Program-made: the position numbers and the translations under genes
Source of the DNA: Candidatus Fermentithermobacillaceae bacterium
Lineage (GTDB): Bacteria; Bacillota; Sulfobacillia; Fermentithermobacillales; DUSS01
Length of the DNA stretch: 60,858 nt
Direction: 5' to 3'
Assembly (NCBI GenBank): GCA_020725645.1
Contig: DYEQ01000108.1
Span: forward strand, 1 to 60,858
The notes under the pieces: generated by a model
What the model saw: only the letters and a program-made list of their open reading frames with translations
What the model was told of the DNA's origin: nothing
Database searches by the model: none
In this document: piece by piece, positions 9,660-19,178 of the stretch
How the letters are laid out: the number at the start of each line of letters is the position of its first letter
How positions within the stretch are numbered: position 1 is the first letter of the stretch

Positions 9660-11048
9660 ATGTCAGACCGGAAGATTGCTTCAGGCTTAAAAGGCGTTCG
9701 AGGTGCGCTTTCGCTGGACCAGGCCCAAACCCGGGAGCTATATTCCGGGTACGTGAACCCGGGGTTGTCGAAAATGCTCGCCGTACTCGGGTTTGACAGG
9801 GATTTTGTGCGAGCGGAAGGCGTTTTCGTCTACGACGGGGAAGGTGCCGAATACCTTGACTTCCTTGGAGGATACGGGTCACTTCCTCTGGGACATAACC
9901 CTCCTGAGGTGCTCGAGGCGATAGAGATGGTAAGGGAGCGACCCGGCTTTCTCCAAGCTAGCACAAGTCCGTTGCAGGCGGCCTTGGCCCACGATCTAGC
10001 TCTCGTCACCCCCGGTGCCCTCCAGCGCTCGTTCTTTTCTAACAGCGGCGCAGAGGCGGTTGAGGCAGCTCTAAAACTCGCAAGAGCTTCCACAGGGAAA
10101 CAGGGTTTTGTGCATTGCACAGGCGCCTTTCACGGAAAGACTTTCGGAGCGCTGTCCGTAAGCGGCAGGGAGAAGTACAAAAGACCGTTCATGCCCCTTC
10201 TCTCCGGAGCGCGGGAAATCCCCTTCGGTGACCTCGACGCCCTGGAAACTGAACTCCGTAAGGGGGATTGCGCCGCTTTCATCGTCGAGCCGGTTCAGGG
10301 GGAGGCCGGCGTCATCGTTCCTCCACCCGGATTTCTGAAGGGGGCCAGGGGGCTGACGCGCAGGTACGGTGCACTCCTCATTCTCGACGAAGTTCAAACG
10401 GGCCTCGGCCGTACGGGCCTGATGTTCGCCTGCCAGCACGAAGATGTGGTTCCTGACGTGCTGTGTCTCGCGAAAGCGCTCGGGGGCGGGGTAATGCCCA
10501 TCGGTGCGACCATCACCACGGAAGAAGTATGGGACAGGGCATACGGCGGCTTCGCTAAAGCACTCCTCCATACCTCCACATTCGGGGGTGGTTCGAGAGC
10601 TTGCGCGGCAGCTCTTGCTGCTATTCAGGCGATAGTCGAACGGGACCTCCCCCGGCGGGCGGGAGAGATGGGGGCATACTTGCTGGAGGGGCTCAAGCGT
10701 CTCAAGGAGAAGCATCCTTTGATTCGGGACGTCCGTGGAAAAGGTCTTCTTATTGGAATTGAATTCGAAAGCTCCGCGGGCTCTCTGGGGGATATGTTGA
10801 GTTTCGGTATGTTGAGCAGGGTGACCGAAGAATATCTGGCATCTTTGGTGGCCGGAAAACTCCTCAACGAGTACCGGGTTATAACTGCCTACACGCTCAA
10901 CAACCCGAATGTGATGAGGCTCGAGCCGCCGCTGACCGTCGAGAAGAGCCAGATCGACTACGTCTTGAAGGCCCTGGATGAAATCCTCGAGGTGCACAGA
11001 GGGTTCTTCAGCCTGGCGCGGTCGGCGTTCAAAGGATACAAGAGGTGA
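9660..11048 (+). CDS. Class III aminotransferase, putrescine/ornithine type
   Basis: 462 residues. PLP-dependent aminotransferase of class III: the gate motif SNSGAEAVEAALKLAR (about residue 120), LILDEVQTGLGRTG (about 245) and the Schiff-base lysine in LAKALGGGVMPIG. The overall pattern, including GFLQASTSPLQAALAHDLA and the C-terminal NNPNVMRLEPPL, resembles putrescine aminotransferase (PatA/YgjG) or ornithine aminotransferase more than GABA or glutamate-semialdehyde enzymes. The ATG is seven bases after AGGTGAG; a GTG four codons earlier is possible. With the decarboxylase at 28899-30434 it could take part in polyamine or basic amino-acid catabolism (inference). Confidence 0.82.
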   Translation: MSDRKIASGLKGVRGALSLDQAQTRELYSGYVNPGLSKMLAVLGFDRDFVRAEGVFVYDGEGAEYLDFLGGYGSLPLGHNPPEVLEAIEMVRERPGFLQASTSPLQAALAHDLALVTPGALQRSFFSNSGAEAVEAALKLARASTGKQGFVHCTGAFHGKTFGALSVSGREKYKRPFMPLLSGAREIPFGDLDALETELRKGDCAAFIVEPVQGEAGVIVPPPGFLKGARGLTRRYGALLILDEVQTGLGRTGLMFACQHEDVVPDVLCLAKALGGGVMPIGATITTEEVWDRAYGGFAKALLHTSTFGGGSRACAAALAAIQAIVERDLPRRAGEMGAYLLEGLKRLKEKHPLIRDVRGKGLLIGIEFESSAGSLGDMLSFGMLSRVTEEYLASLVAGKLLNEYRVITAYTLNNPNVMRLEPPLTVEKSQIDYVLKALDEILEVHRGFFSLARSAFKGYKR

Positions 11049-11180
11049 GGACGTTTGCACGTCCCGTTCAGCGAAAAGGTTAAAGGCAGGCAAAACATGG
11101 AAAGCCCCAAGGAAGATCCGGGACCGCTCGGAGACTGAGGACGAGACGTTGACGGACCATAAGGTTTGAGGGGGATTGCC

Positions 11181-13901
11181 ATGGATACCTTTCCATCACC
11201 TTGTGACTTTTTCGGGTTCACCGCCGGCGAAGATAGGAAGCTACTGTCGTGGCGCGAGATAACCTCGTATCTGGAAGTCGTGTCTAGGTCTTCTCCGAGG
11301 GTCCGCCGGATCGATATGGGCGTCACCACCGAGGGACGGTCCTTTTACTACCTCGTGATATCATCGCCGGAAAACCTAGGCCGCCTGGATGATTACCGGG
11401 AGATCCAGGCCAAACTGGCTGACCCGCGACGGGTTACTCCGGACGAGGCGAAGGACCTGGTGGCTCGGGGCAGGGTTGTCGTGCTCGTAACGTGCTCCAT
11501 TCACGCCACCGAAGTGGGCGCAGCTCAAATGACCCCCATTTTGGTGCACCAATTCAACGGAAGCGATGACCCGGAACTCGAGGAAATCCTGGATAACGTG
11601 ATATTCCTTTTGGTCCCGTCATTGAACCCCGACGGGTTGGATCTTGTCGTGGACTGGTACAAGCGCACCCTCAATACGGAATTCGAGGGGACCGCGCCTC
11701 CCGTGCTTTACCACAAATACGCGGGGCACGATAACAATAGAGACTGGTTCATGCTTAACCTAGTTGAGACGCGCCTTGTGGTGGAAAAGATACATAACGT
11801 ATGGCACCCTCAGATCGTCTTTGACCTGCACGAGATGAGCTCCGACGGATTCAGGATGTTCTTGCCCCCTTACGTGGACCCCTATGATCCCAACGTGGAC
11901 TACGTTCTTCAACAGGAGATCAACGCCCTCGGAACGCATATCATGGCCGAACTTTTGTCCAGAGGCAAGTCCGGCGTCTCATGCCATAACGGGTTCGACG
12001 CGTACACACCCGCCCGGGCCTACCAGCACTATCACGGAGGCGTCCGCATCCTTTCGGAACTAGCTTCCGCAAAGATCGCCTCGCCCGTGGTCATCTCCCG
12101 GAATGAGCTTAAGCCGTCGCCGGACGGTCAGGATCCGCAGCGATCCACCTGGAATCATCCGCTGCCGTGGGAAGGGGGTGAATGGCGCCTTCGCGACATC
12201 ATCGAGTACGAAATGATAGCGGTGAGGGCCTGCCTCCTCCATGCGGCGAGATGGAGACGAATGTGGCTTTGGAATTCCTACGACCAGGCCCGGCGGTGGC
12301 TGGAGCGACGGGAGCCTCCTTTCGCATACGTCTTTCCCTGCGACCAGAGGGACCCCGGCGCCCTCCTGGAACTCGTCGAAGTGCTCCGGAGAGGGATGGT
12401 GGAAGTAGAGAGAGCTACCGAGCCATTCGTAGCTGACGGGATAACGTACCCCGAGGGGACGCTCGTGGTGAAGCTCCAGCAGCCTTACGGCAGGTACGCC
12501 AAGACCCTACTGGAGATACAGCGCTACCCCGATATCCGCCAGTATGCGGGAGGTCCCCCCAAGCCTCCTTACGACGTGACCGGACATACTCTTCCTCTCG
12601 CAATGGGGGTCAAGTGCGTTGAGATAAGCACGCCCTTCAGCGCCAAGACGGTTTCCTTTTCGACCCAGCCGGGCTTTTCCGGCGACACACCCGAAAACGC
12701 TGAAACGGTCAAAACACCGGTAACTGCCAAAAGCGCCGAAACAGCCGAAACCACCACAACCGCCGGAACGGCTGCAACCCCCGCAACATCTCAAACCACG
12801 GGAATCCCTTACGAACACGCCGGCCTTTCGTGGGTGGCCCTACCTCCCCTGGAGAACGCAGCTTTTTGGCTCGTTAACCGTCTTCTCTCCACGGGAGTAC
12901 CTGTGTGGCGGACTCTTTCACCGGCGCGAGAGGGAGGGCAGACGGGGTGCCCGGCCGGTAAAAGTTACCCGGCCGGTACGTTCTTCTTCCCAATCGAGGG
13001 AATCGAGGAAATACCCGAGCTACGCCAGGGGAGCTCCTCCGAGCGCCCTCCCTGCCCGGGCACAGTTGCGGTTGAGTCGAGCTCTTTGCCGGGCATGGCG
13101 AAGGCCGGCCGGTGGGCTGGTCCGCTACCCCAGGACTGCCGCCCCTTGAATCGTCCCAAGGTGGCGGTATACAAGAGCGACAGGCCGTTCCCCGGCGAAG
13201 GGTGGCTCAGACTGGTGTTGGAGAGGTACGGCTTCGTCTACTCCTCGGTGGGCAACCGCGATGTCCGCCAGGGGGATTTGAGGGAGAGCTTCGATGTTCT
13301 AATCGTGCCATCCCAGCCTGCCGAGTTCATACGGAAGGGCAACCCCAGGGGAACGCTTCCTCCCGAATACACAGGGGGATGGGAGGAACCGGGCAAACTC
13401 GCGGTGCTCGAATTCATCGAGGCGGGGGGCACCCTGGTGATGCTGGATCGCTCCTGCCAGTGGGCCCTGGAGGAACTGGGCGTCCCTGTTAAGAATGTTC
13501 TGGCCGGTCTCAAGACCAATCAGTTTTTCTGTCCCGGTTCGATCCTTCGAGTGATCGTAGATCCGGAGCACCCGGTCGGTTTCGGCCTGCCCACGGAGAC
13601 GGCGGTCATGTTCGCCCGGAGCTCCGCGTGGGACCTCAGTAGCACGACTCCTCCTTCCCTCAAGGTAGTAGCCAGGTATCCCGAGGCCAACCCGCTGCTC
13701 TCCGGGTGGCTACTGGGCGACGAGTCCCTCCACGGCAAGGCCGCCTTGGTGGAGTACCGGGTGGGCGACGGACGCGTGGTCCTCGTAGGATTCGAACCGC
13801 ACTTCCGCGCACAGTTTACCGGGACATTTAAGTTCCTGTTCAATGCCATCTTCTTGAGTGTGACGGGCGATGGTAGACCGGGTACTGCCGGCACGGCTTG
13901 A
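11181..13901 (+). CDS. M14-family zinc carboxypeptidase, large two-domain form
   Basis: 906 residues, far longer than a plain M14 catalytic domain. Zinc and catalytic motifs are visible: HATE (first His and Glu ligands, about residue 108), NRDW (substrate-binding Asn-Arg) and DLHEM. No signal peptide is apparent, so it probably acts in the cytoplasm or on imported peptides. The C-terminal third (PKVAVYKSDRP..., DVLIVPSQP) looks like a glutamine-amidotransferase-like fold seen in such M14 proteins. Residues 501-539 are a run of 13 tri-residue units ending mostly in Thr (9-bp DNA repeats at 12681-12797). The ATG is six bases after GAGGGGG. The 3' end overlaps trmK by 32 bases. Confidence 0.85.
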   Translation: MDTFPSPCDFFGFTAGEDRKLLSWREITSYLEVVSRSSPRVRRIDMGVTTEGRSFYYLVISSPENLGRLDDYREIQAKLADPRRVTPDEAKDLVARGRVVVLVTCSIHATEVGAAQMTPILVHQFNGSDDPELEEILDNVIFLLVPSLNPDGLDLVVDWYKRTLNTEFEGTAPPVLYHKYAGHDNNRDWFMLNLVETRLVVEKIHNVWHPQIVFDLHEMSSDGFRMFLPPYVDPYDPNVDYVLQQEINALGTHIMAELLSRGKSGVSCHNGFDAYTPARAYQHYHGGVRILSELASAKIASPVVISRNELKPSPDGQDPQRSTWNHPLPWEGGEWRLRDIIEYEMIAVRACLLHAARWRRMWLWNSYDQARRWLERREPPFAYVFPCDQRDPGALLELVEVLRRGMVEVERATEPFVADGITYPEGTLVVKLQQPYGRYAKTLLEIQRYPDIRQYAGGPPKPPYDVTGHTLPLAMGVKCVEISTPFSAKTVSFSTQPGFSGDTPENAETVKTPVTAKSAETAETTTTAGTAATPATSQTTGIPYEHAGLSWVALPPLENAAFWLVNRLLSTGVPVWRTLSPAREGGQTGCPAGKSYPAGTFFFPIEGIEEIPELRQGSSSERPPCPGTVAVESSSLPGMAKAGRWAGPLPQDCRPLNRPKVAVYKSDRPFPGEGWLRLVLERYGFVYSSVGNRDVRQGDLRESFDVLIVPSQPAEFIRKGNPRGTLPPEYTGGWEEPGKLAVLEFIEAGGTLVMLDRSCQWALEELGVPVKNVLAGLKTNQFFCPGSILRVIVDPEHPVGFGLPTETAVMFARSSAWDLSSTTPPSLKVVARYPEANPLLSGWLLGDESLHGKAALVEYRVGDGRVVLVGFEPHFRAQFTGTFKFLFNAIFLSVTGDGRPGTAGTA
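12681..12797 (+). repeat. In-frame 9-bp minisatellite in the M14 gene
   Basis: Thirteen successive 9-base units that read as tri-residue units such as AET, AET, TTT, AGT, AAT, PAT and SQT. The units have diverged in sequence but keep exact 9-base length, so the frame is maintained. They lie between the catalytic half and the C-terminal domain and would form a disordered linker. Confidence 0.85.
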
Positions 13902-14634
13902 AGCGCTGGTGAGCCTCGTTCCGCCGGCCGGTATCGTCGCCGATATCGGAACGGGCGATGCTTTGGTGCCCGTAGCTCTCATCCGGAGGGGGAAAGCACG
14001 AAGGGTGATCGCATGTGATAAAAGCGCGGCGGCCCTCGATGTATGCCGGAGGAAGCTAGAGCAGTACGAGCTTTCCGCTGACGAGCGGCGTTCCATAGAG
14101 CTCCGGGAGGGCGACGGGCTTTCGCCGCTGAAAAGCGGGGAAACCCAGGTCGCCATCATCGCCGGTATGGGCGGACTTACGATCACGAGTATACTCGCAC
14201 GGGGGCCGCTAGACGTAGCAGATACCTACGTGCTGGGTCCGATGTCCCATCAAAAAGACCTCCGGCTTTTCCTTCAGGCGGGCGGTTTTACCCTCGTCGA
14301 CGAAGCTATGATCCGGCAGGGCAGTAAGTTTTACGAATTTGAGGTGGTGGTCCCCCCGGCAAGCGACGGGGCGGTTGCTCAACCAGCTGCCGGGCAAATG
14401 CGGGCCCGGTTCCCTCTCATGCTTGAGGGGGAAATCGGGGCGCTTCTGTGGAAGAGACGTGACCCGGTACTGAAGGAGTATCTGGTCCACCGCGAGGGAA
14501 AACTGCGGGCTCTCGAGGAACGATTGGAACGCACATCGAGGGCGGCAGAAATTGGCAGGATCAGGAAGGAACTCTTAAAGCTCCTTTCGAAATGGGATGC
14601 GCGGTGGAATGGCCAGGGTAGTACTGGGGGTTGA
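13870..14634 (+). CDS. trmK: tRNA (adenine22-N1)-methyltransferase
   Basis: 254 residues of the COG2384/TrmK family: RLEALVSLVPPAGIVADIGTGDALVPVAL is the SAM-binding motif I, followed by CDKSAAALD (acidic residue for ribose binding) and IIAGMGGLTI, a hallmark of this family. The methylase modifies position 22 of some tRNAs. The C-terminal part (about 180-254) is a helical extension with Arg/Glu repeats, as in TrmK. In many Bacillota trmK is next to the Nif3/YqfO gene; the same order is found here. The ATG lies inside the end of the M14 gene, which suggests coupled translation. Confidence 0.9.
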   Translation: MVDRVLPARLEALVSLVPPAGIVADIGTGDALVPVALIRRGKARRVIACDKSAAALDVCRRKLEQYELSADERRSIELREGDGLSPLKSGETQVAIIAGMGGLTITSILARGPLDVADTYVLGPMSHQKDLRLFLQAGGFTLVDEAMIRQGSKFYEFEVVVPPASDGAVAQPAAGQMRARFPLMLEGEIGALLWKRRDPVLKEYLVHREGKLRALEERLERTSRAAEIGRIRKELLKLLSKWDARWNGQGSTGG

Positions 14635-14817
14635 ACTGCGACCGGATAGTACCGGAAGAGCGCCATCTAAGTTCATCACGATCCAACGAGCAGAAGGCAG
14701 GTTTAACCGTGACCGGGTGGTATGAGGAAAGTGCCAGGCTGACGGCGTGGAAGATCGTAAGCCCTCGAAGTATGGGGAAGGAGGGAAAGCCTGGTTAGGG
14801 GGCCAGCGTGACCGGGG

Positions 14818-15999
14818 ATGAGACCGGTAAAGGTTTTTAACCAGGCGGTAGCATTGAGGTGTGTACCGTTTAAAGGGACCCTTGAGACTCTGATGAACGC
14901 ATTTTCACGCATCCTGCCTCACGCGCCGGCGAAGGACGGCGGAGCCTGGCAGAACCCGCGAATCTTATGGGGTGGGCCGGACGCTTCCGTCCGCCGGGTG
15001 ATTCTGGAGGACGGGATCGACCTCACGCCCGAACGCAAGGCGAGTCTCGCCAGGGAGTTTAGGGCTGGAGACTGCCTCGTTATGTTGGAACTTTCGGGGA
15101 TGTTCGGGGCAACGGGACGGGAGAACGATGACGGGCCGTCCCCGCGGGTGGAATGGACGCTCGAGCTCCTGCGTGATGTAAGCGCCGCCGGCAGCTCTCT
15201 GGTATCTGCGGGAAACACGTGGGAGGCATGGGAAAGCGGTCCTCCGGCAATTCTCACGCAGGCCATCGGGGAGTCGCTGCCGGTCTCAAAAGCGTACCCC
15301 ATCGGAGGATTTCTCCGAGAAAAGGCGTACAAAATCGTGGTGTTCGTGCCGCGAGGGCATGAAGACGCGGTTCGAGATGCCATGGCGCGGGAAGGCGCAG
15401 GCCATATCGGAAACTATAGCCACTGCACTTTTCAGGCGCCCGGCCAGGGGACTTTTTTGCCGCTGGAAGGGTCGCACCCCTATATCGGAAGTCAGGGGAA
15501 ACTCGAGCGGGCCGACGAGTTTAGGCTCGAGACGCTGGTCAGGGAAAGGTCTCTGAGCAAGGTCATCCAGGCCATGCTTGAGGCCCACCCTTACGAAGAA
15601 GTGGCCTATGACGTGTTCCAGCTGGAGAATGCCTCGTTGCTTCTGGGGACGACTTTGGCGTTGGAGTTCGAAAGGCCGGTGATGCTGGAGGACGTAGTCG
15701 CGGCTGTCCATAGAGTGAGCGGGGATGGGGACGAAGCGAAAGCGCCAGTACTTAGTGGGGAGAACTCCAGGCCCTGGGGATTCGATGAACCCGTGACCAG
15801 GATAGCGGCCTCGCGGTTTTGCGGTCCGGACGAGGTCGATGCCGCGCGCAGGTGGGGAGCTGGTGCTCTAGTTTACGTGGAGGAAACATACCCGGGGCGG
15901 GTGTGGAGGACCAGGCTGAATCTGCCCGTCATCTGCGCCGGAAAGGGCGTATACGACGAGGTTCTGAAGAAACTCGGCGATGCGCTGGCGGCGGGTTGA
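14818..15999 (+). CDS. Nif3/YqfO-like protein without the metal ligands
   Basis: 393 residues. The central part (about residues 175-280: KAYKIVVFVP ... GAGHIGNYSHCTFQAPGQGTFLP ... EAHPYEEVAYDV) is the typical CutA-like insert of YqfO, and its place after trmK supports the family. The flanking Nif3 halves are degenerate: where the family has an HHP metal motif this protein has LVMLELSGMFG; the usual HTNLD reads NTWEA; and the C-terminal GDxxxH and GH motifs read VEETYPG and GKGVYDE. The dinuclear metal site is therefore probably absent. The ATG has only a weak ribosome-binding site. Confidence 0.78.
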   Translation: MRPVKVFNQAVALRCVPFKGTLETLMNAFSRILPHAPAKDGGAWQNPRILWGGPDASVRRVILEDGIDLTPERKASLAREFRAGDCLVMLELSGMFGATGRENDDGPSPRVEWTLELLRDVSAAGSSLVSAGNTWEAWESGPPAILTQAIGESLPVSKAYPIGGFLREKAYKIVVFVPRGHEDAVRDAMAREGAGHIGNYSHCTFQAPGQGTFLPLEGSHPYIGSQGKLERADEFRLETLVRERSLSKVIQAMLEAHPYEEVAYDVFQLENASLLLGTTLALEFERPVMLEDVVAAVHRVSGDGDEAKAPVLSGENSRPWGFDEPVTRIAASRFCGPDEVDAARRWGAGALVYVEETYPGRVWRTRLNLPVICAGKGVYDEVLKKLGDALAAG

Positions 16000-16013
16000 A
16001 AGGGGATGGAGAG

Positions 16014-16493
16014 TTGAAAAGCGGTGATGATTCCAAAGCTTTGGTGAGAGGAGCGCCGGCAGAACGCCCTGAAATGCGGACGTTGCGTGCCACCGCCTAC
16101 GTGGACGGGGCGTCCAGAGGGAACCCGGGTCCGGCGGCGTGCGGGGTCATCCTCTCGGTGGAAGGTTTTCCGTCGAGGGAGATCGGGATATACCTCGGGG
16201 ACACCACCAACAACGTGGCCGAATACTGCGGTCTTATCCTGGCGCTGAGGGAGGCTCGGGCAGAAGGCGTTACCGATCTGACGGTTGTCTCCGATTCGCA
16301 ACTGATGGTTTCCCAGGTCAACGGGGAGTTTAAGGTGTCCGCCGAGAAACTGGTGCCGCTTCATCAAAAGGTTATGCATCTCAAGAGCAGCTTCGTGTCC
16401 TTCGTCATTAGGTATGTTCCCCGCGAGGAGAACGTCAGGGCCGACAAGCTCACGGGACGGGTGTTGAAGCTCGTCGAGGATATCCGCGCGTAA
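16014..16493 (+). CDS. RNase HI-like protein
   Basis: 159 residues from TTG, eight bases after AAGGGG; an ATG at 16074 would start right at the domain. The four acidic active-site residues of RNase H are visible: Asp in AYVDGASRGNPGPAA, Glu in NNVAEYCGLILAL, Asp in VVSDSQLMVSQVNG, and Asp in VRADKLTGR near the end. It is the short form without an N-terminal hybrid-binding domain, similar to the RnhA-like proteins that follow trmK-yqfO in related genomes. It cleaves RNA in RNA-DNA hybrids. Confidence 0.88.
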   Translation: MKSGDDSKALVRGAPAERPEMRTLRATAYVDGASRGNPGPAACGVILSVEGFPSREIGIYLGDTTNNVAEYCGLILALREARAEGVTDLTVVSDSQLMVSQVNGEFKVSAEKLVPLHQKVMHLKSSFVSFVIRYVPREENVRADKLTGRVLKLVEDIRA

Positions 16494-16730
16494 ACGGCGG
16501 TGCATAGGCGCCGGTGTCCTCCGGTCACAGCCGGTATTGAACCCGTAAGGGTCCATGGTTCAGCCGGGCGGAAACTCGCGGGCAAACTTGTTCTGCTATA
16601 ATGCGTATATGTTTTTGGACTACACTCAAAGACGAGGGCTTTTGAGAGCGGGGGCATTTTCAAGACCGGATCATTTAAGAAACGAGAGCATTTTAAGGCG
16701 ATGGCATCAAAAAAATGAGGGGGTGCGGAG

Positions 16731-17681
16731 TTGAAAAGGTTCTACCGGGCAGCTACGGGTTTTATCCTGGTTGTGCTGTGGTTCTTTCTTGCCGGCCCAG
16801 GGATGTTGTTCGCGGCTCCTTTTTATCCGGACCCCAAAGGGAACATCAACGACTACGTGGGAGTGCTGACCACCGAGGAAAAGGCGAAACTTGAAGCTTT
16901 GGCCGACGAGTTATGGAAGAAGACCGAGACGGCTCTTGCAGTTGCGATCATCAAAACCACCGAAGAAGAGTCCGTTAAGATGTACGCCGTTAAACTCTAC
17001 GAGAAGTGGGGCATCGGCCTCAAAGGCAAGGACAAGGGGCTCCTGCTCGTGGTGGCCGTAGACGATCGTAAGGTGACGATGGAAGTAGGTTACGGTCTCG
17101 AGCCGGTCATCACCGATGCCCGCGCCGGACGATGCCTCGACGAAATGACGCCCTATTTCAAGGAGAACCAGTACGGTAAGGGGATTTACCAGGGGCTTCT
17201 GAAAGCCGCCGGGTACATCGCCGAGGATACCGGAGTCAAGATCGAACTCGATGGGACTCCTGTGACCTTTGATGACGAAGAACCGAGAGGCGCAGCCTGG
17301 CTGGTGGGAATCGTTCTGCCTGCGGTTCTGGCCTTTACGGGCCTGGGTGTCCTCATTGCCATCCTGGCCAGGCCGAAGTGTCCCAAATGCGGCGCCAGGC
17401 TGATTGCTCAGGACAGGATCGTCGAAAAGGCGACGTACTCTACGGGCGGTCTTGCCTCCAGGCTGTACCGTTGCACGCGCTGCGGATACACCAGGGAGAA
17501 GCTGTACAGGACCGCACCTCTTATGCGAATACACACCGGCTTTCCGGGAACGGGCAGGAGGACGGGTCCGGGTCCGTGGTTCGGCGGATTCGGACGATCT
17601 TCAAAAGGCGGGGGTTTTTCCGGCCCGAAGGGCTTCGGGGGAGGACGGAGCGGCGGTGGAGGTGCGACCCGAGGGTGGTGA
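16731..17681 (+). CDS. TPM-domain membrane protein (YgcG-like)
   Basis: 316 residues. Signal peptide (about 1-29), then a TPM domain (YVGVLTTEEKAKLEALADELWKKTETALAVAII..., GKDKGLLLVVAVDDRKVTMEVGYGLE) facing outward, one membrane helix near residues 188-212, a cytosolic zinc-ribbon (CPKCG ... CTRCG) and a Gly/Ser-rich tail. TPM proteins have been linked to photosystem repair, phosphatase activity or LemA-associated processes; the role here is unknown. The start is TTG after GGAG. It is followed by lemA, a common pairing. Confidence 0.85.
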   Translation: MKRFYRAATGFILVVLWFFLAGPGMLFAAPFYPDPKGNINDYVGVLTTEEKAKLEALADELWKKTETALAVAIIKTTEEESVKMYAVKLYEKWGIGLKGKDKGLLLVVAVDDRKVTMEVGYGLEPVITDARAGRCLDEMTPYFKENQYGKGIYQGLLKAAGYIAEDTGVKIELDGTPVTFDDEEPRGAAWLVGIVLPAVLAFTGLGVLIAILARPKCPKCGARLIAQDRIVEKATYSTGGLASRLYRCTRCGYTREKLYRTAPLMRIHTGFPGTGRRTGPGPWFGGFGRSSKGGGFSGPKGFGGGRSGGGGATRGW

Positions 17682-17854
17682 CTATCCAGACAGCCGTCGT
17701 CCGGAGGTGACAACTATCTAGTATGACCGCTGATCCAAGGTAGGGGTAAGAGGTTTGCCCCGGGAGGAGCTACCTGGACTTCAGTAGCTCGAGGACAGTA
17801 AGTTTCGTATTAAAGCACGGACGAAACGTATATAACGTGGAGGAGGGAAGACCG

Positions 17855-18424
17855 GTGAAAAAGGTTCCGGTTACGCTTATAGCGATTCTGGCTATTGTGG
17901 TGCTCGTGGGGCTTTGGTTCGCTTCGACCTACAATAGCTTGGTCAAGCTCAACGAAGCCATCGACGGTCAATGGGCCCAGGTGGAGAACCAGTACAAGAG
18001 GAGATACGACCTCATTCCCAACCTGGTGGAGACGGTGAAGGGATATGCTCAGCATGAAGAGGAAGTGTTCAAGAGCATCGCTGACGCTCGAGCCAAGTAC
18101 GGTGGAGCGGTAACGGTCGACGACAAAGCTCAAGCTGCAAGCCAACTCGAGTCAGCTATCAGCCGGCTTTTGCTGATCGTCGAGAATTACCCCAACCTTA
18201 AAGCTGACCAGCACTTCACCGCGCTCATGGACGAATTAACGGGAACCGAAACGCGTATAGCTGTGGAACGCATGAGGTTTAACGATAACGTCCGGGTGTT
18301 CAACGAAAGGGTTAAGACTTTTCCAACGGTGCTGGTAGCCAGGTTGTTGGGGTTTGCTCCCAGAGCCTACTTCGAGGCCCCCGAAGGTGCCGAATCTGCC
18401 CCTCCGGTGAATTTCACTAGATAA
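17855..18424 (+). CDS. lemA: LemA family membrane protein
   Basis: 189 residues: N-terminal hydrophobic anchor (VPVTLIAILAIVVLVGLWF), then the LemA helical bundle with YNSLVKLNEAIDGQWAQVENQYKRRYDLIPNLVETVKGYA and the closing motif NERVKTFPTVLVARLLGF...YFEAPE. The GTG start is seven bases after GGAGGAGGG; an upstream GTG lies within that signal. Function in bacteria is still poorly known. Probably co-transcribed with the TPM gene. Confidence 0.92.
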   Translation: MKKVPVTLIAILAIVVLVGLWFASTYNSLVKLNEAIDGQWAQVENQYKRRYDLIPNLVETVKGYAQHEEEVFKSIADARAKYGGAVTVDDKAQAASQLESAISRLLLIVENYPNLKADQHFTALMDELTGTETRIAVERMRFNDNVRVFNERVKTFPTVLVARLLGFAPRAYFEAPEGAESAPPVNFTR

Positions 18425-18446
18425 ACCATTGGGTCTGGGCAACTTG

Positions 18447-18556
18447 CTGGTAACCATCAGAAAGTAGCTCTGGTAACCGTCGGAAAATAGCTGAAAGTAG
18501 CTGGTGTATCGTTCCGACGGAGCCCAGGCGACGGAGCCCAGGCGACGGAGTCCGGG
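18447..18556. repeat. Two families of short tandem repeats upstream of rnpB
   Basis: Two 23-base copies (18447-18469 and 18470-18492; CTGGTAACC, A/G-TC, A/G-GAAA, G/A-TAGCT) are followed by three 14-base copies of CGACGGAGCCCAGG (18515-18556, the third with two changes). They lie between lemA and the RNase P RNA gene. Confidence 0.85.
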
Positions 18557-18712
18557 CGGGCAGACGCTAACGCAGGTTGACATAATCACAAAAGCCCTGT
18601 ATGCTTTCATGATGCCGGTCGAGGAGCTAGACCGGTAACGAGCGTCGCGACCCGCGGGATAATGATTCAGGATGCTTTTGACCGTCCGAAGGACGGCTGA
18701 TAAGATGGAACA

Positions 18713-19107
18713 GGGCGAGCAGGTCGGGTAGTCGCGGATGCCGGCTTTCGCCGGCAGACGAGGAAAGTCCGGGCTCCACAGGGCAGGGTGCTGGGTAACG
18801 CCCAGCGAGGGTGATCTCAGGGAAAGTGCCACAGAAACATACCGCCTGTCACTTCCGGCTCAGGTTCGCTGTTCCTTGTGAGCGGCGAGCCGAGGTCAGG
18901 GCAGGTAAGGGTGAAAAGGTGGTGTAAGAGACCACCGGCAACCGGGTGACCGGTTGGCCAGGCAAACCCCACCCGGAGCAAGGCCAAATAGGAGAGCGAT
19001 GACGTGGCCCGCCGAGCTCTCGGGTTGGCCGCTAGAGGTGAAGGGTAACCTTCATCCAAGATAGATGACTACCCTCGACAGAACCCGGCTTATAGACCTG
19101 CTCGCCT
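18713..19107 (+). ncRNA. rnpB: RNase P RNA, bacterial class A
   Basis: The P1 helix is explicit: GGCGAGCAGGTC (18714-18725) is the exact reverse complement of GACCTGCTCGCC (19095-19106). Inside are the conserved parts GAGGAAAGTCCGGGCTCC, the ACAGAAA element, AGAGACCACC, AACCCCACCCGGAGCAAG and GATAGATGACTACC, and ACAGAACCCGGCTTATAG near the 3' end. The layout fits the ancestral (type A) form. This RNA is the catalytic subunit that matures tRNA 5' ends. Confidence 0.97.
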
Positions 19108-19178
19108 TCTAGCTAGTAGGAAAAGGGAGATACTGCGTAGAAGCTCGGCAGTAAAGCCAGCTAGTTCAATCTAGCCAG

